This document shows, in pieces, positions 45,936-56,535 of a stretch of DNA of 64,000 nucleotides. Origin of the DNA: Heterostelium album PN500 (lineage: Eukaryota; Evosea; Eumycetozoa; Acytosteliales; Acytosteliaceae); NCBI RefSeq assembly GCF_000004825.1, contig NW_008805071.1, forward strand, positions 1 through 64,000, written 5' to 3'. The notes under the pieces were generated by a model. That model was not told the DNA's origin, did not search any database, and saw nothing but the letters and a program-made list of their open reading frames with translations. A program made the translations under genes and the position numbers. Each line of letters starts with the position of its first letter. Position 1 is the stretch's first letter.

Positions 45936-47031
45936 TTAAAGTACATTGAATACCTCGATTTCAGAGACAGTAAAGTTATAGGTTGTTGCGAATGTTGCTT
46001 TAGCTTTTCCTGTGGTGTCAGCGTAACCATTCGGAAAGTTTTGATAGCTTTGTTGGTTTACATTGCATTGGTTGCTGATGTAGAGGTCATTACCACTAAA
46101 GGTTGGTCCACAACCGTTGTGTCCAAAGACAATGTTGGTGTTAACAGGTACGTACTTGGTAGGTTGAATATTATTTTTATTCACCATTGTATAGATGAAA
46201 CACTTGTTATCACCATAGTATGCACCATTACTATTCCATGACTGACTGTTATAACACCAAACACATTGCCATCACTCGATTTGACAACAGTAAGAGTTGC
46301 ACCTTTACCATTACATTTATTATGGAAAGTAGCTGATTCGAATCCATCTTTTGTACCATGAGTGTTGTAAATATTATTTATGATAAAAAAACAAGATTAA
46401 TAAACAATATTTAGTTTATTTAAAATTTGATTATTGTTTTTGTTACCTTGTAAATCAATTCATAACTTAATACACCACCTAACCATCCACTGATAATCTT
46501 AAATTGATCCTGATTGATCAAACAGAGTTTGAAGTAGGTGGTATAAGTTTGTAAAATTTCATTTCTTTTCTCACTTCAGTCTTGATGGAATCAGGTATGG
46601 ATGTGTCACCATCGGGTAAAGAGTTCAATATGTATCTAAAGTGAGTTCCATCTCTTTTAAAATATAAGAATGTAAGTTTAGAAAATTCTTTTTACATTTT
46701 ACTTACCTATCTATAAAGAATGTATTATTTGGCTTTCCAGATACAGATTGAATGTTAACATCACCAGAGAGCATTGTACTGAAGTAGGTATCGGGTTTCT
46801 TTGTCAATGTTGACTTTGAAGTCTGAAATTTCATTCCACCTACGCTCAGTGTGATTGGATCTGGAACCAATGATATATCGATTGCCTTTTAAATATCTAG
46901 AAAAGTACATTTTTTGATCTCAAGATTTTTGATCTCTTGCATCAATTTATTGATATCGTTGTTATACAATTCTATCAATTCTTTCAATGAGGCTTCATCT
47001 CTTTGGTTTTAGTTTGAGTTCTATCTAACAT
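45936..47031 (-). pseudogene. Broken BTB(T1)-TLDc gene
   Basis: Minus-strand pieces in order: a short N-terminus (MLDRTQTKTKE), a T1/KCTD-type BTB domain (ITLSVGGMKFQTSKSTLTKK, DTYFSTMLSG, GTHFRYILNSLPDG), and a TLDc domain (INQDQFKIISGWLGG, DGFESATFHNKC, NGCGPTFSGNDLYIS, NFTVSEIEVF). BTB-TLDc proteins of this order are common in dictyostelids; BTB usually links to Cullin-3 or oligomerises, and TLDc is a V-ATPase-binding and oxidation-related domain. At least four breaks are visible: a shift soon after the start, an in-frame TAA before the BTB domain, a shift between BTB and TLDc, and a one-base loss in the middle of TLDc. Introns GTAAGT and GTAACA type are still visible. A functional relative probably exists elsewhere in the genome. 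Confidence 0.75.
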
Positions 47032-47182
47032 TTTATTTACAATAAAATATGTGATTATTTTTTATTATTATTATTATCTTTTATTTAAATAAAGCGTGTT
47101 CTTTTTTCAAAAATAAAAGGCTCATATCTTAAGCCAATCCAAAGTTTTAAAAAAATAGATTTTTCTTTCTGCACTTATCAAA

Positions 47183-47265
47183 GTACTCTTGGCCGAGTTG
47201 GTCTAAGGCGTCAGTTTAAGGCACTGATTTCTTCGGAAGCGTGGGTTCAAATCCCACAGAGTACA
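47183..47265 (+). tRNA. tRNA-Leu (AAG), copy 2
   Basis: Identical to the gene at 41195. Its 5' flank also matches over about 35 bp (GTTTTAAAAA.., then GCACTYATCAWA), so the duplication included upstream DNA. Confidence 0.93.
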
Positions 47266-47292
47266 TTTAGTAATCCTTACAATTGTGTGGCA

Positions 47293-47301
47293 CCGCAAGC
47301 G
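47293..47301. other. tRNA-downstream motif CCGCAAGCG
   Basis: 28 nt past tRNA-Leu copy 2, within GCACCGCAAGCGAAA. Confidence 0.7.
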
Positions 47302-47339
47302 AAAACAATGAAATTCAAAGTTTCATCTTTTTTGACTTG

Positions 47340-47660
47340 CTACGACAAGGTGTATAAAATTAGAGCAGCGTGATAGCTGTATTCTTTAATATAAACGAAC
47401 CAGCAGGTTAATATCAATACCTGCAATTTGTTGACTGATTGATTGGATGATTGATTAATTTGTTTTATGTTGTTGGTGGTTTAAATTACAATACAATTAA
47501 TTTACAATTAGCAATTCCGTGAAATCTTTTTTGCAAATATCCCACTCTGAGGGGAAGATATTGAAGATATCTAGAGCTCTGATATTTATCATCATCTTAA
47601 GTATCATCTGTCAACAAATCTTTTTTTGAAAAAAAAAAAAAAAAAAAATGTATTCTTCTC
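47340..47660 (+). mobile_element. LINE 3'-end remnant downstream of tRNA-Leu(AAG) copy 2
   Basis: 47404-47440 carries GCAGGTTAATATCAATACCTG..TTGTTGACTGAT in the same orientation to the tRNA as the remnants near tRNA-Thr and tRNA-Phe. At 47607-47655 follows TCAACAAATCTTTTTTTG and a long A tail, like the end of the LINE at 19637. About 160 bp of unrelated sequence separates the two blocks, so the copy seems interrupted. No coding part remains. Confidence 0.5.
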
Positions 47661-47804
47661 TTGCTTCTTTCAGAATTATCAACTGATATCATACAAATAT
47701 GTAAATTTATGATAATCAATAGATTGTTAAAAAACTTTTTTAATTGTTTCAAAAAAATTAATCATTTTTTTAAAAATTTCTATTAAATCGTTGAAAAATT
47801 TTTG

Positions 47805-48701
47805 TTATTTTTGACCAACTGAAATTATAACTGAACCAGTCAACTCATATTCCAAATTGTTGTTATTGCTGTTATTGATATTGTTGTTGATATGTCTTTT
47901 AATGAGCATTTCTCTATATGTTTCCAAAAGTAGGTCTCTTTTGGAAATTGGTAAAGGTTGCTTCAATAATTGAAAGACAGGATTATTTCTAACTACATTG
48001 ATTGTCGATTCTATTGTTGTCATTACACTCTGAGTTGATCGATAGAACTCAACCGATTTGAAACCAACCTCTTTGTACAGATCTTCTAGTTCATTCTGAT
48101 ATGGAATTGTCAATCTCCTAAGTAGACTCTCTGGAAAAACTGGAGGTTCACCAAGCATTTCATAGCAAACTTTGCAATCCGCTATCAAAAACCAATTGCT
48201 ATCTTTGGTGATGAGCGATACCTTGCCGCCTGGCTTCAAAAGTCGGTAGATCTCGCTAAGTCCAGCTTTTCTATCGTTGAACATCATCCAGCCGAATGAA
48301 GAGAATACATAATCGAATTGATTCGATTCCAATTGTGTCATTGATTCACCGTTCATACAATAAGTCTCTATATTTTTCATACCTTGTGACTCTATTGCAT
48401 GATTCAACAAGTCAATCATCTTTTGTGAGATATCAACAGCGACTACTGAACTACTACTACCATCTCCACCAGTAACAGAACAAGGATTCATTTCATTGAG
48501 TGTTTCTACAAGTGGAAATGTCAATGAACCCGATCCACAAGCAACATCTAGTACTCTCAAAGGTGATGATTTACGACGATTATCAATAGTTTTAGCTATC
48601 ATATCGGAACCAAACTTTGAAAAGAAACCTTTACTGTTCATAAACTTTGAATAGGAAGTTGCTGTCTCATCCCAATTATTTAAATCGAATTGTTTTTCCA
48701 T
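47805..48701 (-). CDS. SAM-dependent methyltransferase (class I, UbiE/type 11)
   Basis: 298 aa, single exon. Motif I VLDVACGSGSLT is near residue 50, motif II-like acidic VVAVDISQKM near 88, motif IV-like FDYVFSSFGWMMF near 130, and post-motif LLKPGGKVSLITK near 160. This is the class I Rossmann methyltransferase order. A Gly/Ser-rich insert interrupts strand 2 (GGDGSSSS) and an Asn-rich stretch lies near the C-terminus; both are typical dictyostelid low-complexity insertions. The substrate is unknown; UbiE/COQ5-like and small-molecule methylases are the nearest types. There is no signal or transit peptide. Confidence 0.85.
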   Translation of the reverse strand: MEKQFDLNNWDETATSYSKFMNSKGFFSKFGSDMIAKTIDNRRKSSPLRVLDVACGSGSLTFPLVETLNEMNPCSVTGGDGSSSSVVAVDISQKMIDLLNHAIESQGMKNIETYCMNGESMTQLESNQFDYVFSSFGWMMFNDRKAGLSEIYRLLKPGGKVSLITKDSNWFLIADCKVCYEMLGEPPVFPESLLRRLTIPYQNELEDLYKEVGFKSVEFYRSTQSVMTTIESTINVVRNNPVFQLLKQPLPISKRDLLLETYREMLIKRHINNNINNSNNNNLEYELTGSVIISVGQK

Positions 48702-50637
48702 TTTTCTAATATGATATAAATAAATAAAAAAATATATGTATTTGTTAATTATTATTGTTGTGTTTTAATAATTAAACTTTTATAATTTAAATTGTAAAAA
48801 AAAAAATTTAATAACCCCTTTATTTTAAAGGTTAAAGAGATCTTAAAAATTTTTATAATAATTTATTTATATTTGCATTAAAAAAAATGTGTATTTGATT
48901 AATTTGGTGATTGATTAACTGTTTGTTAAAAATCCATTATCCGAAAGATGAAGATGAGTACTACCTGTTATCCTAACATTGAGTTCTCTGACTACATGAC
49001 TTAAGCCATTAGGATACATCATTATATTCAAATGTAGAAGTTGAATGTAATACTATTGGCTTATTATTATTATTATTGCATCCATAACATTGTTTTTATA
49101 GTTTTTGGTTTATTTTAATTGTTTTTATTGTCGCTATTGTAGTTATCGTTGTTATCTTCATTGTGGTAGTTATCAGAGAGGTGTTGTACTTGCGGTCTTA
49201 GTCGCAGTTTTTTTGTTTCAAATATTGAGTTTTATAGATTCCAAATCTTTCTTGTGGTCTCTAATCTTCTCTACATCAATATCTGATGATATTGGTTTGT
49301 CTTCACAACTACATCTTGTCAATCTAAAGTCAAGTGGTGTCATCATAGGTTTGGTAGGCACTATGCAATTAAAAAAGAAGATGTCTGTGTAAGTTGATAA
49401 TGACCGTAGTTATCATGAAGATGAATATGATGAAAAGATGATATTGTAGAAGAAGATGAAGGAAGATGTTGTTGTGGTTATATTTCCAATATTTGTGGTA
49501 AAAATATTGTAAATTCGAAACTGTTACTGATGGTATTGCTAGTGCTAGTATTGTTGGATTTGCAGATGATCTAGGTTATAACTGAGTTAGCGGTGGAACT
49601 AAGACAGTGAAAGTTATAAAAATATTTATGATTTCATATCAAATAAAGAGCTAGAGAATGAAAGTAATTGCATTATATACTATTTATTATAACTTAAATA
49701 ATTGTATATTCCGTGTGTCAAAACAAAATGATTTAATAACCAGAGAGTTGAGTACTGTTGTGTATTCGGAAATCAGTCGGCCGGCACCGACTAGTGCTTG
49801 TTACTTCATTAAAAGTTTTGCAATCTTAAGTATCACATTACTATCTACAGTTACCTGTCATTATGACCTGTTATTATGATTTTGGATAATGTCAACATAT
49901 GTACATTATTTACAACTAGCATTAAAATGGAAAATATACAAGATTAGCAAATCATTTTGACTAGCAACCAGCTCTTTGATTCTATAATCATTTCTTAATT
50001 TTATTGAGTAATATTGTATAATTAATTATATTTAATTGTTATTTGTTTAATTTTTTTCAATGATAGTAATAGTAAAGATACAATAAATCTTCTTTTTTGA
50101 GATTACCACTTAGTGAATTTATTTAAAACTAAGTTTTAAAATCTCTTCTTAATAAGTTAAATTTATTACTAAAATAAGGGATTTCAAAATTTTAATGAAT
50201 TGATATACAAATTTTTCTCTAGAGACTATATTTCTCTTTAATATTAAATTTGATACCATAAACACTCAATACTCCTATCATTAACTTGGATGCTAATGAC
50301 AATATCACCATTCAAAAGACTATCAATTCAATCACCAATAAAATTCCTGGATTCAGACAGACAAACAAATAGAAATTTGTAAACATAATAGCTCAATCAA
50401 CTTGTTTTATATTTGGTCTAAGCTATCGGAATAAAGATAAAATCAAATAAAAATATCAAAATAAACAAATTTAATTTCACATAGTGCGTTTTGATTTAAT
50501 TTCATTGATAATTTCCATAGATAATAGAAAGTTTAAACGTCTAAAGATAATATAGTTATATAAGATGCATCCTTAATGGATAGTCAAATGTTTTGTTTCT
50601 CACAAGCAAACTTATTTAAGGAATTTTTATATTCTTT
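48702..50637. other. 1.9-kb gap with possible relics
   Basis: No gene called. On the minus strand at about 49205-49385 a coding-like stretch (PTKPMMTPLDFRLTRCSCED, then IDVEKIRDHKKDLESIKLNI) ends without start or repeats and may be an old gene relic. A 95-codon frame at 49105-49392 (+) is its antisense shadow. GC-rich hairpin GTCGGCCGGCACCGAC at about 49776. The rest is AT-rich. Confidence 0.4.
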
Positions 50638-52422
50638 TTATTCTATTTTTGTTCCAAAGATTTCCTCAAGTTTAGAGTGATGAAATATTTGAGAAACAAT
50701 GTTTCCTGAATCTACATTGTTTTCATAGTCACCATACATTAGATAATAGTTTTCATCCAACTTTCTAATGGTTTGTGTGTGAAAAAATCCAAATTTTCCA
50801 ATGATATTTGGGATTGACTTGATTATATTTGGAATGGTGATATTGATTTCAGATTGTTTGCTAAAGATAAGAGTTTTGACTGATGAGGGTACCAAATGCA
50901 ATGTTTCATTGAGATCATTCCAACCAAGATCTAGCAATTCAATGGTGTTTGGAAGATTAACTTGAGGTAATCCACCTTGGAAATTTAGAAGATGCAGTTC
51001 TCTTAGCGCGCAGGATTGATCATCAAAATCAATGATCTTTCCACTTGTATTTGTTAGATAGAATTTGATTTTTTTAACACAAGATGGTAGTGTTATCTTT
51101 GGTTCGTTTGAATCTCCACGCATTATCAATTCATCGATAGATATGTTTGATGGAATTGGAAGAAGAATCTTATTTTCATATTCCAATGAAGCCAAGTGAT
51201 ATTGCAATGTGCGAGGGAATAATTCATCAGTAAATTGACAAACACCAATATAGTATTTTTTCAATGATGTTGGAAACGTTCCTCTCAATACGGTTCCTGA
51301 CATTATAAAGTTGAATGATTTTAGAGTTCGAGGGAGGTAGTTGATATTGAATATAGTGGCATCTTCTCCTCCAACTTGATATTGAAAATAAACAGAAAGT
51401 GTTTGAAGCTTGGCAAGTGATGATATTGCTTGTAACCATGAAATTGGTAAACATGATTCGCTAGAATATTGTAAATCCACTCGACTAGGTGGTGGTTGGA
51501 CTGTTACAGGGTCTTCAGGTGCTTCATAACTATCAAGCGATAGATATTCAAGAGACAATGGAAGTACTCCTGGTTGGATATCGTATTGATAGCTTATACT
51601 GCTTTCAAGAGAGAATTCGAGTAAACCAACTGGGAGTACACCTGCTTTAATTTCGAAATCATAACAGGTGAGGATAAATTCTCGTAAACCACACGGAAGT
51701 ACCCCTGCTTGGATTTCATATTGATAGCTGTTTAGAGTAAGTTTGCGCAAACCATCTGGAAGTACACCTGGTAGAATCTCTTGATTGAAATCTTGAAAAT
51801 CTAACACTTCTAATGAATTGTGAAGTGATCCTTTCACTAGTGGTTCATCGAAATTGTTAAATGTAAGCGATCTGATTGACTTTGGTAATCCATATTTCAA
51901 TGTGCTACATCCATTTAGTGTTGTTACTGATTGTGATTCTGATATTAATCGATAGAGATACTCTTGATCATCTATAGAACAATTAGCAATATTGATTTGT
52001 GTAATATTGTTGGGAATACTTTTGAGCTGTCTAACATCATCTTTAAAAGAATGATAAAATTAGTATAATAAGTTTAATAGAATAGATTTATCAAGGTATT
52101 TACCATAATGATAATCTAAATTATCATAATTTTTATAACCAATATAAAGCGAACAATCAGTCTTTGATTGAATTGATTTGATAAATATATTATGATATGA
52201 CTGTAATTTGAAATGCTTATGATATTGTTTAAAATCAGTGGTATTAAGTGTAAATAGGTCGGTACTATCGATGTTGAATATTAAATATTTATCTCTGTCG
52301 TTGTACCATCTCTTACAAACTAAACTGAAACAAATGCGATCAATGTTATCATCTAAATAACTAATTATTTTATTTAATATTAAATGTGATAGATTTACTA
52401 TTTTATCTTTTTGATTATTCAT
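50638..52422 (-). CDS. F-box and FNIP-repeat protein
   Basis: Exons 52422-52104 and 52040-50638, joined at TATG|GTAAAT and TTTAAAG|AT in phase 1, giving 573 aa. The F-box (LILNKIISYLDDNIDRIC, SLVCKRWYNDR) opens the protein. Exon 2 has FNIP-type units beginning FDEPLVKGSLHNSLEVLDF; the next four units (YEIQAGVLPCGLREFIL, FEIKAGVLPVGLLEFSLE and kin) are unusually alike to each other and use YEI/FEI in place of FNxP. This points to recent internal amplification. The C-terminus is LDENYYLMYGDYENN. Predicted SCF substrate receptor; closest in this window to the gene at 28849, with which it shares the LEKF/LEYE block and the YQ-type tail. Confidence 0.85.
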
Positions 52423-52637
52423 TATTTAATTATTATTTTGTTTTTTTTAAAGTGGGAGGTTGAATAATAAAAAAGAGATCTTATTATAAAATTCGTTATT
52501 TTTTTGTTAAAACATTTTTATTTTTTATATTTTAATCATTATATTTTATCATTTTAAAAGAATGGTTCCCATTTGTTTTGTTCTACAGTAGTAAGTAAGT
52601 GAAATTTTGGGTAGATGAAACTACCGTGTAAGATGTT
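52423..52637. other. Upstream region of the F-box/FNIP gene
   Basis: AT-rich; no gene. Confidence 0.4.
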
Positions 52638-52988
52638 TTAAATAAAATTAATAACCTTCAAGGATTGTTTAGGGTCAATGTGTGATAAGTATTTTAGGTG
52701 GTTGATAATATAGATGTTACCGTCATCTGTACAAACACTGTATATTTAAATCGATACTGTAAAAATTCAATTGAGATGGGATTATGCTATAACCACTAAA
52801 GTCTGATGGCACATCGACTGCAACGATGATAAACTGCGATGGTCTGCTCATGCGAATTGCTGTGGCACAAGAGTATATATGTCATTGGTAAAAATACAAG
52901 AATTCATATATCGTTGTTGCAGGTCGTGATAGATACATGGCATAAATAAATTTCTAGGATCGTTTGGTGGTAAAATGGTAAACTTGTG
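52638..52988 (-). pseudogene. Broken coding relic, F-box/Kelch-family-like
   Basis: Three minus-strand stretches in successive frames read FTILPPNDPRNLFMPCIYHD, SRPSQFIIVAVDVPSDFSG and VCTDDGNIYIINHLKYLSHI, with a stop at 52638. They are in order and adjacent, so a single gene with at least two frame breaks is inferred. The style (short strands, DDGNIYIIN) resembles the repeat region of dictyostelid F-box/Kelch proteins, but identity is not certain. Confidence 0.5.
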
Positions 52989-53308
52989 ATTTAAAATAGA
53001 GAATGAATCAATTATATTCTATCATTATATACTTTTTTATCTTTCTTTTAGTCAACATAAGAAACAAACATCATCATTTCTAATAAAATTTTTATTTTTT
53101 TTAACAAATTTATTTTTTATTATAAATACAAAAAATAAAATAGATTAAATTTTCTCACAAATTAGTGAAAATGAAAACATGTATAGACAAGATAAAGATA
53201 TAAATAGAAGAACAAGAGCTAGCAAAGCTAAAAAAAGTTGAATTGTATCAGTTTTGTATTGATAAAGATAAAAGTAAATAGGTCAGCAGTAAAATCAGTC
53301 TTATTGAT

Positions 53309-53753
53309 GTGATTCTCAGAGATAGAAATGAAAAGAGTCAATTACAAAAGATATTAGTTGACGACAATCCTTCGTTTAAATATCATCGTGGTCATGTCGA
53401 TTATCTTTTACCAGCCATGATACTTGTGAAGATCTTTCAATATAGTTGGAAACTATCTACATATTACCATAGTTCACTCCATCCTTATCGAGATGCACTC
53501 ACTTCTTCTTATCAACAAACAATTCTTTTGTGCCATTAGTACGATGTTCAACAATGTTTTCTTTCCACACCACTACAACAAAACAAATAATCTAGATGTA
53601 TTTTTTGATATCAATAGATTAACAAGATCATGGTGTCCAATCAAACACATAATCAAACTACATTGCCATCATTCTATTTTCATTACTATGATGAATAGCG
53701 CAGACATCCAACTCACTTTTATCCTTTCAAGTGTTGAGAAGTTAAGAACTTAA
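53309..53753 (+). pseudogene. Broken F-box gene fragment
   Basis: Frame 53309-53500 reads F-box-like (YLLPAMILVKIFQYSWKLST, SSLHPYR). The continuation MHSLLLINKQFFCAISTMFNN is one frame off from 53493, with no splice site to explain it. This L..LLLINKQFF pattern is typical of another dictyostelid F-box family. The second part runs to 53753 without a recognised substrate domain. It lies 320 bp from the oppositely oriented relic at 52638-52988; both may come from members of one family. Confidence 0.55.
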
Positions 53754-53892
53754 ATGGAAAGATATATTTCTTTTTGCCTGGCTAGTGTAAATAAAATACC
53801 ATTGATCATGACCAATCTTCATGCTCTGTCCTGTGAGACATCAAAGATCACTAAAAACTATATCATTGCAATATTTGTTTTTTTTAATAATA

Positions 53893-53902
53893 TACCGCAT
53901 GC
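53893..53902. other. tRNA-downstream palindrome CCGCATGCGG
   Basis: Perfect palindrome, about 20 nt past the 3' end of tRNA-Leu(TAA). Confidence 0.75.
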
Positions 53903-53922
53903 GGTCATCTAAAAACTAAAAG

Positions 53923-54006
53923 AGTACCAGAGGTGGGATTCGAACCCACGAACCAAATGGATGAGATCTTAAGTCACACTGCTTTAACCAGCTTACATAC
54001 CCTGGT
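53923..54006 (-). tRNA. tRNA-Leu (TAA)
   Basis: Acceptor ACCAGGG/CTCTGGT, anticodon loop CTTAAGA with anticodon TAA on stem TGTGA/TCTCA (one mismatch), long variable arm, T arm GTGGG TTCGAAT CCCAC, discriminator A. The D arm is weak (TGTA/AGCA). Ends may be off by one or two bases. Confidence 0.82.
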
Positions 54007-54617
54007 GCTTGTTGGATTTTCACTAATTTTGCGATTGTTTTTTATTTCTTATTATCCATTGTTTTCCACAAACTCGACCCTCTGTTACAAATTACTTGCT
54101 GAGTAAAAGGATATATCTTGATTCTATTATTTATTGTAACACCCTCACAACTTTAAATACATTGAATCATTTGTTGTTGCAGTCAACTAGAATAGCCACA
54201 TTGCAAACGTAGACAGTCACTATCCCAGCATGGGCGTGACTTCCACGTCCACAAGGAAGTAATTTATAGCCATACCGTGGCATGTAAATCTTACGAGAGA
54301 TTTTTAGATCATTTAATCCTCTTTGTTATACATGTATGAGTAAAGTATACTTTCTACCATCAAAACATTTATTTCTTATTTTCTCACGCTCATTTATCAT
54401 ATTTATAAATCTGTCTAAGCTGTTGTTATATATAGATAAATAAAAAACAAAACAAGTAGAACTACTTTATTTTGATTGTAGAATTTTATAAAGAAAATAA
54501 AAATTTTGTAAATTACTTAAGATAAGACTGTTTTTGTTACGCTTTTTTGATGTTGTTAAATGGTTTGATTGATATTATGTGCGGTATTTAAAGTCTCACT
54601 CTTAGTTGGTGAGTGGT
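54007..54617. other. Spacer of the tRNA-Leu inverted duplication
   Basis: No gene seen. A short less AT-rich block lies near 54180-54300 (CCCAGCATGGGCGTGACTTC), unassigned. Confidence 0.45.
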
Positions 54618-54771
54618 TGATGAGTTTGCGGGAAAACTAATGATGGATAATAAGAAATAAAAAACAATCGAAAAAAATAGTGAAAATCCAACAAGCACCA
54701 GGGTATGTAAGCTGGTTAAAGCAGTGTGACTTAAGATCTCATCCATTTGGTTCGTGGGTTGAATTTGATAT
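54618..54771 (+). pseudogene. Inverted, broken copy of tRNA-Leu(TAA) with its 5' flank
   Basis: From 54697 the sequence matches tRNA-Leu(TAA) through the anticodon and variable arm up to GTGGGTT at 54760. It then loses the rest of the T arm and acceptor but keeps the TACTCTTTTA terminator region. The upstream 80 bp also matches the other copy's 5' flank (GATGGATAATAAGAAATAAA, TAGTGAAAATCCAACAAGC). There is no CCGCATGCGG downstream. It cannot fold into a tRNA. Confidence 0.85.
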
Positions 54772-54925
54772 ACTCTTTTATTAAAAGACATTTGTTTACT
54801 ATAGACTAATTAGGTGAATACTAATACTCATTATAATACTAACAGCACGCACAATGTTAAAATATTTACACTTTTTTTTTTATTATTATTTAAATGATTT
54901 TTAATAATGTACATCTATTAGCTTA

Positions 54926-56535
54926 CTACTTTGCAGATAAACGAGTGTGATCCTTTTTGGTAGCTTGTCTGCTGCTCTTTAGTGTTTGTATCTGAATGTT
55001 TACAGCACCTTGCACTCTAGTAAATATGATCTCACGCATTGAATCACCTTCAATTTTGTATTCTATTCTCTCTGTAAAGTTAACTGGTAGTAAGTGATCC
55101 GATGATGATTGATTGAATGCTTGAGATATTGGTGATGTTGTTGACGGTGTACTATTATTACTATTATTATTATTAATACTACTATTATTAACATTGTTAT
55201 TATTATTTACAATGTTGTTATTGTTATTTGAACTGTTATTTATAGCTGTATTATTACTTTGATTATTTACATTGTTATTATTACCAACATTGATATTTGG
55301 TTGTTGGAATGAAGATGATATTGAATTGATTAAATTATTTGAAGTTGTACTTAGTGAAGTCGACAATGAACTTAGAATACCTTGGTTTGTAGATGATGGA
55401 ATATTTATGTTGTTGTTATTACCACCACCTCTACTTCCATTATTACTATTTCTACCACCTAAACTATTTTCATTTTGATGTGATCCTATAATAACACCTG
55501 TATTACTATTATTACTATTATTATTACTACTATTGTTATTTGAAACTAATATTGGTGATGGTATTAATGCACCTGGTGAATGTGACATGGTTATCAATGG
55601 AGCACCACCCAATGCATTGGCACCCGTTGAAATATCACGTGGTGATCCAATTGTATTAGACATCGTCGTCAAAGTCAGCATCTGAGGTGGAAACATCTGA
55701 TTGAATATCGATTGTTTATAATATGCCTCTACCAAAACTGTTGCAATCTCTATCTTTCTTCCACTAATTAATACATAATCATATTCTGAATTGACTATAA
55801 TATCAATATTAATGATAATAATAATTGTTAGTTTTTGTTAAATTATCCATGTATATATATATTTATAAAACTAATCGTATAATTACCATGTATTACAATA
55901 AAGTTATCTTCTAATGTACTCATTGATAATGAGGTTAAACTAATCATTGAGATTCTACGTTTTAGCTTATAGTCGACCGGTTGCACATTGTAGAGTGCAC
56001 GATCGGTTATGATGATGATTCTCTCTTGCATTTTGTTACGTTTGTTCACCTTGATCAAGACGTCCGAGAAGAGAATGTGATTGTCACCAAACTTTGAGAT
56101 CATCTTTAGAATGGTGATATTGGAAGACAGCTGCAAAAAGTCACCGAGAAACACTTTCGATACCGATGAACACCGACGTTTCTTCTTTCCCATGAATCGT
56201 GCATCCTCTTGCTTTGTGGTTTGCACGATCAGTTCGACGTCGTAGTTGGGCGTCGTATTGAGACTTCCAAAGAGACTGCTACTGCCATTGGCACTGCCTC
56301 GCTGGTTTTGCTGCTGCTGCTGCTGCAGACTGGACGTCGGTGAATTCCACTCGTGCATCGAGAGTATATTGAAATTGGTGATCGAAGACGATGGTGAAAG
56401 ACTACCGGATCCACCACTGCTACTTCCTACACTTCCAACGACACCACCACCACCACCATTGTTACTTCCTACACTACTACCAGCAGCAGTACTATTACTA
56501 CTTCCAACAGGACTATTATTCGTACCAAATGTCAT
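54926..56535 (-). CDS. Myosin-I tail (TH1) domain protein without motor
   Basis: Exons 56535-55887 and 55794-54926, joined at CATG|GTAATT and ATATAG|TC in phase 1, giving 505 aa. Residues 1-110 are Gly/Ser/Gln low complexity. A TH1 domain follows at about 125-270 with KKKRRCSSVSKVFLGDFLQL, FGDNHILFSDVLIKVNKRNK, MQERIIIITDRALYNV and YKLKRRISMISL. It is broken near residue 270 by about 150 residues of Asn/Ser-rich sequence and resumes with LPVNFTERIEYKIEGDSMRE. TH1 binds acidic phospholipids, usually as the tail of class I myosins; no motor or IQ motif is present. Possibly a membrane-associated adaptor. The splice is needed to continue the domain (EYDYVLISGRKIEIATVLVE). Confidence 0.82.

Noticed and set aside
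49770-49800. GC-rich hairpin GTCGGCCGGCACCGAC
   Set aside because: Single small palindrome without context or second copy.
54588-54791. 67-codon minus-strand frame
   Set aside because: Covers the broken tRNA copy and its flank.
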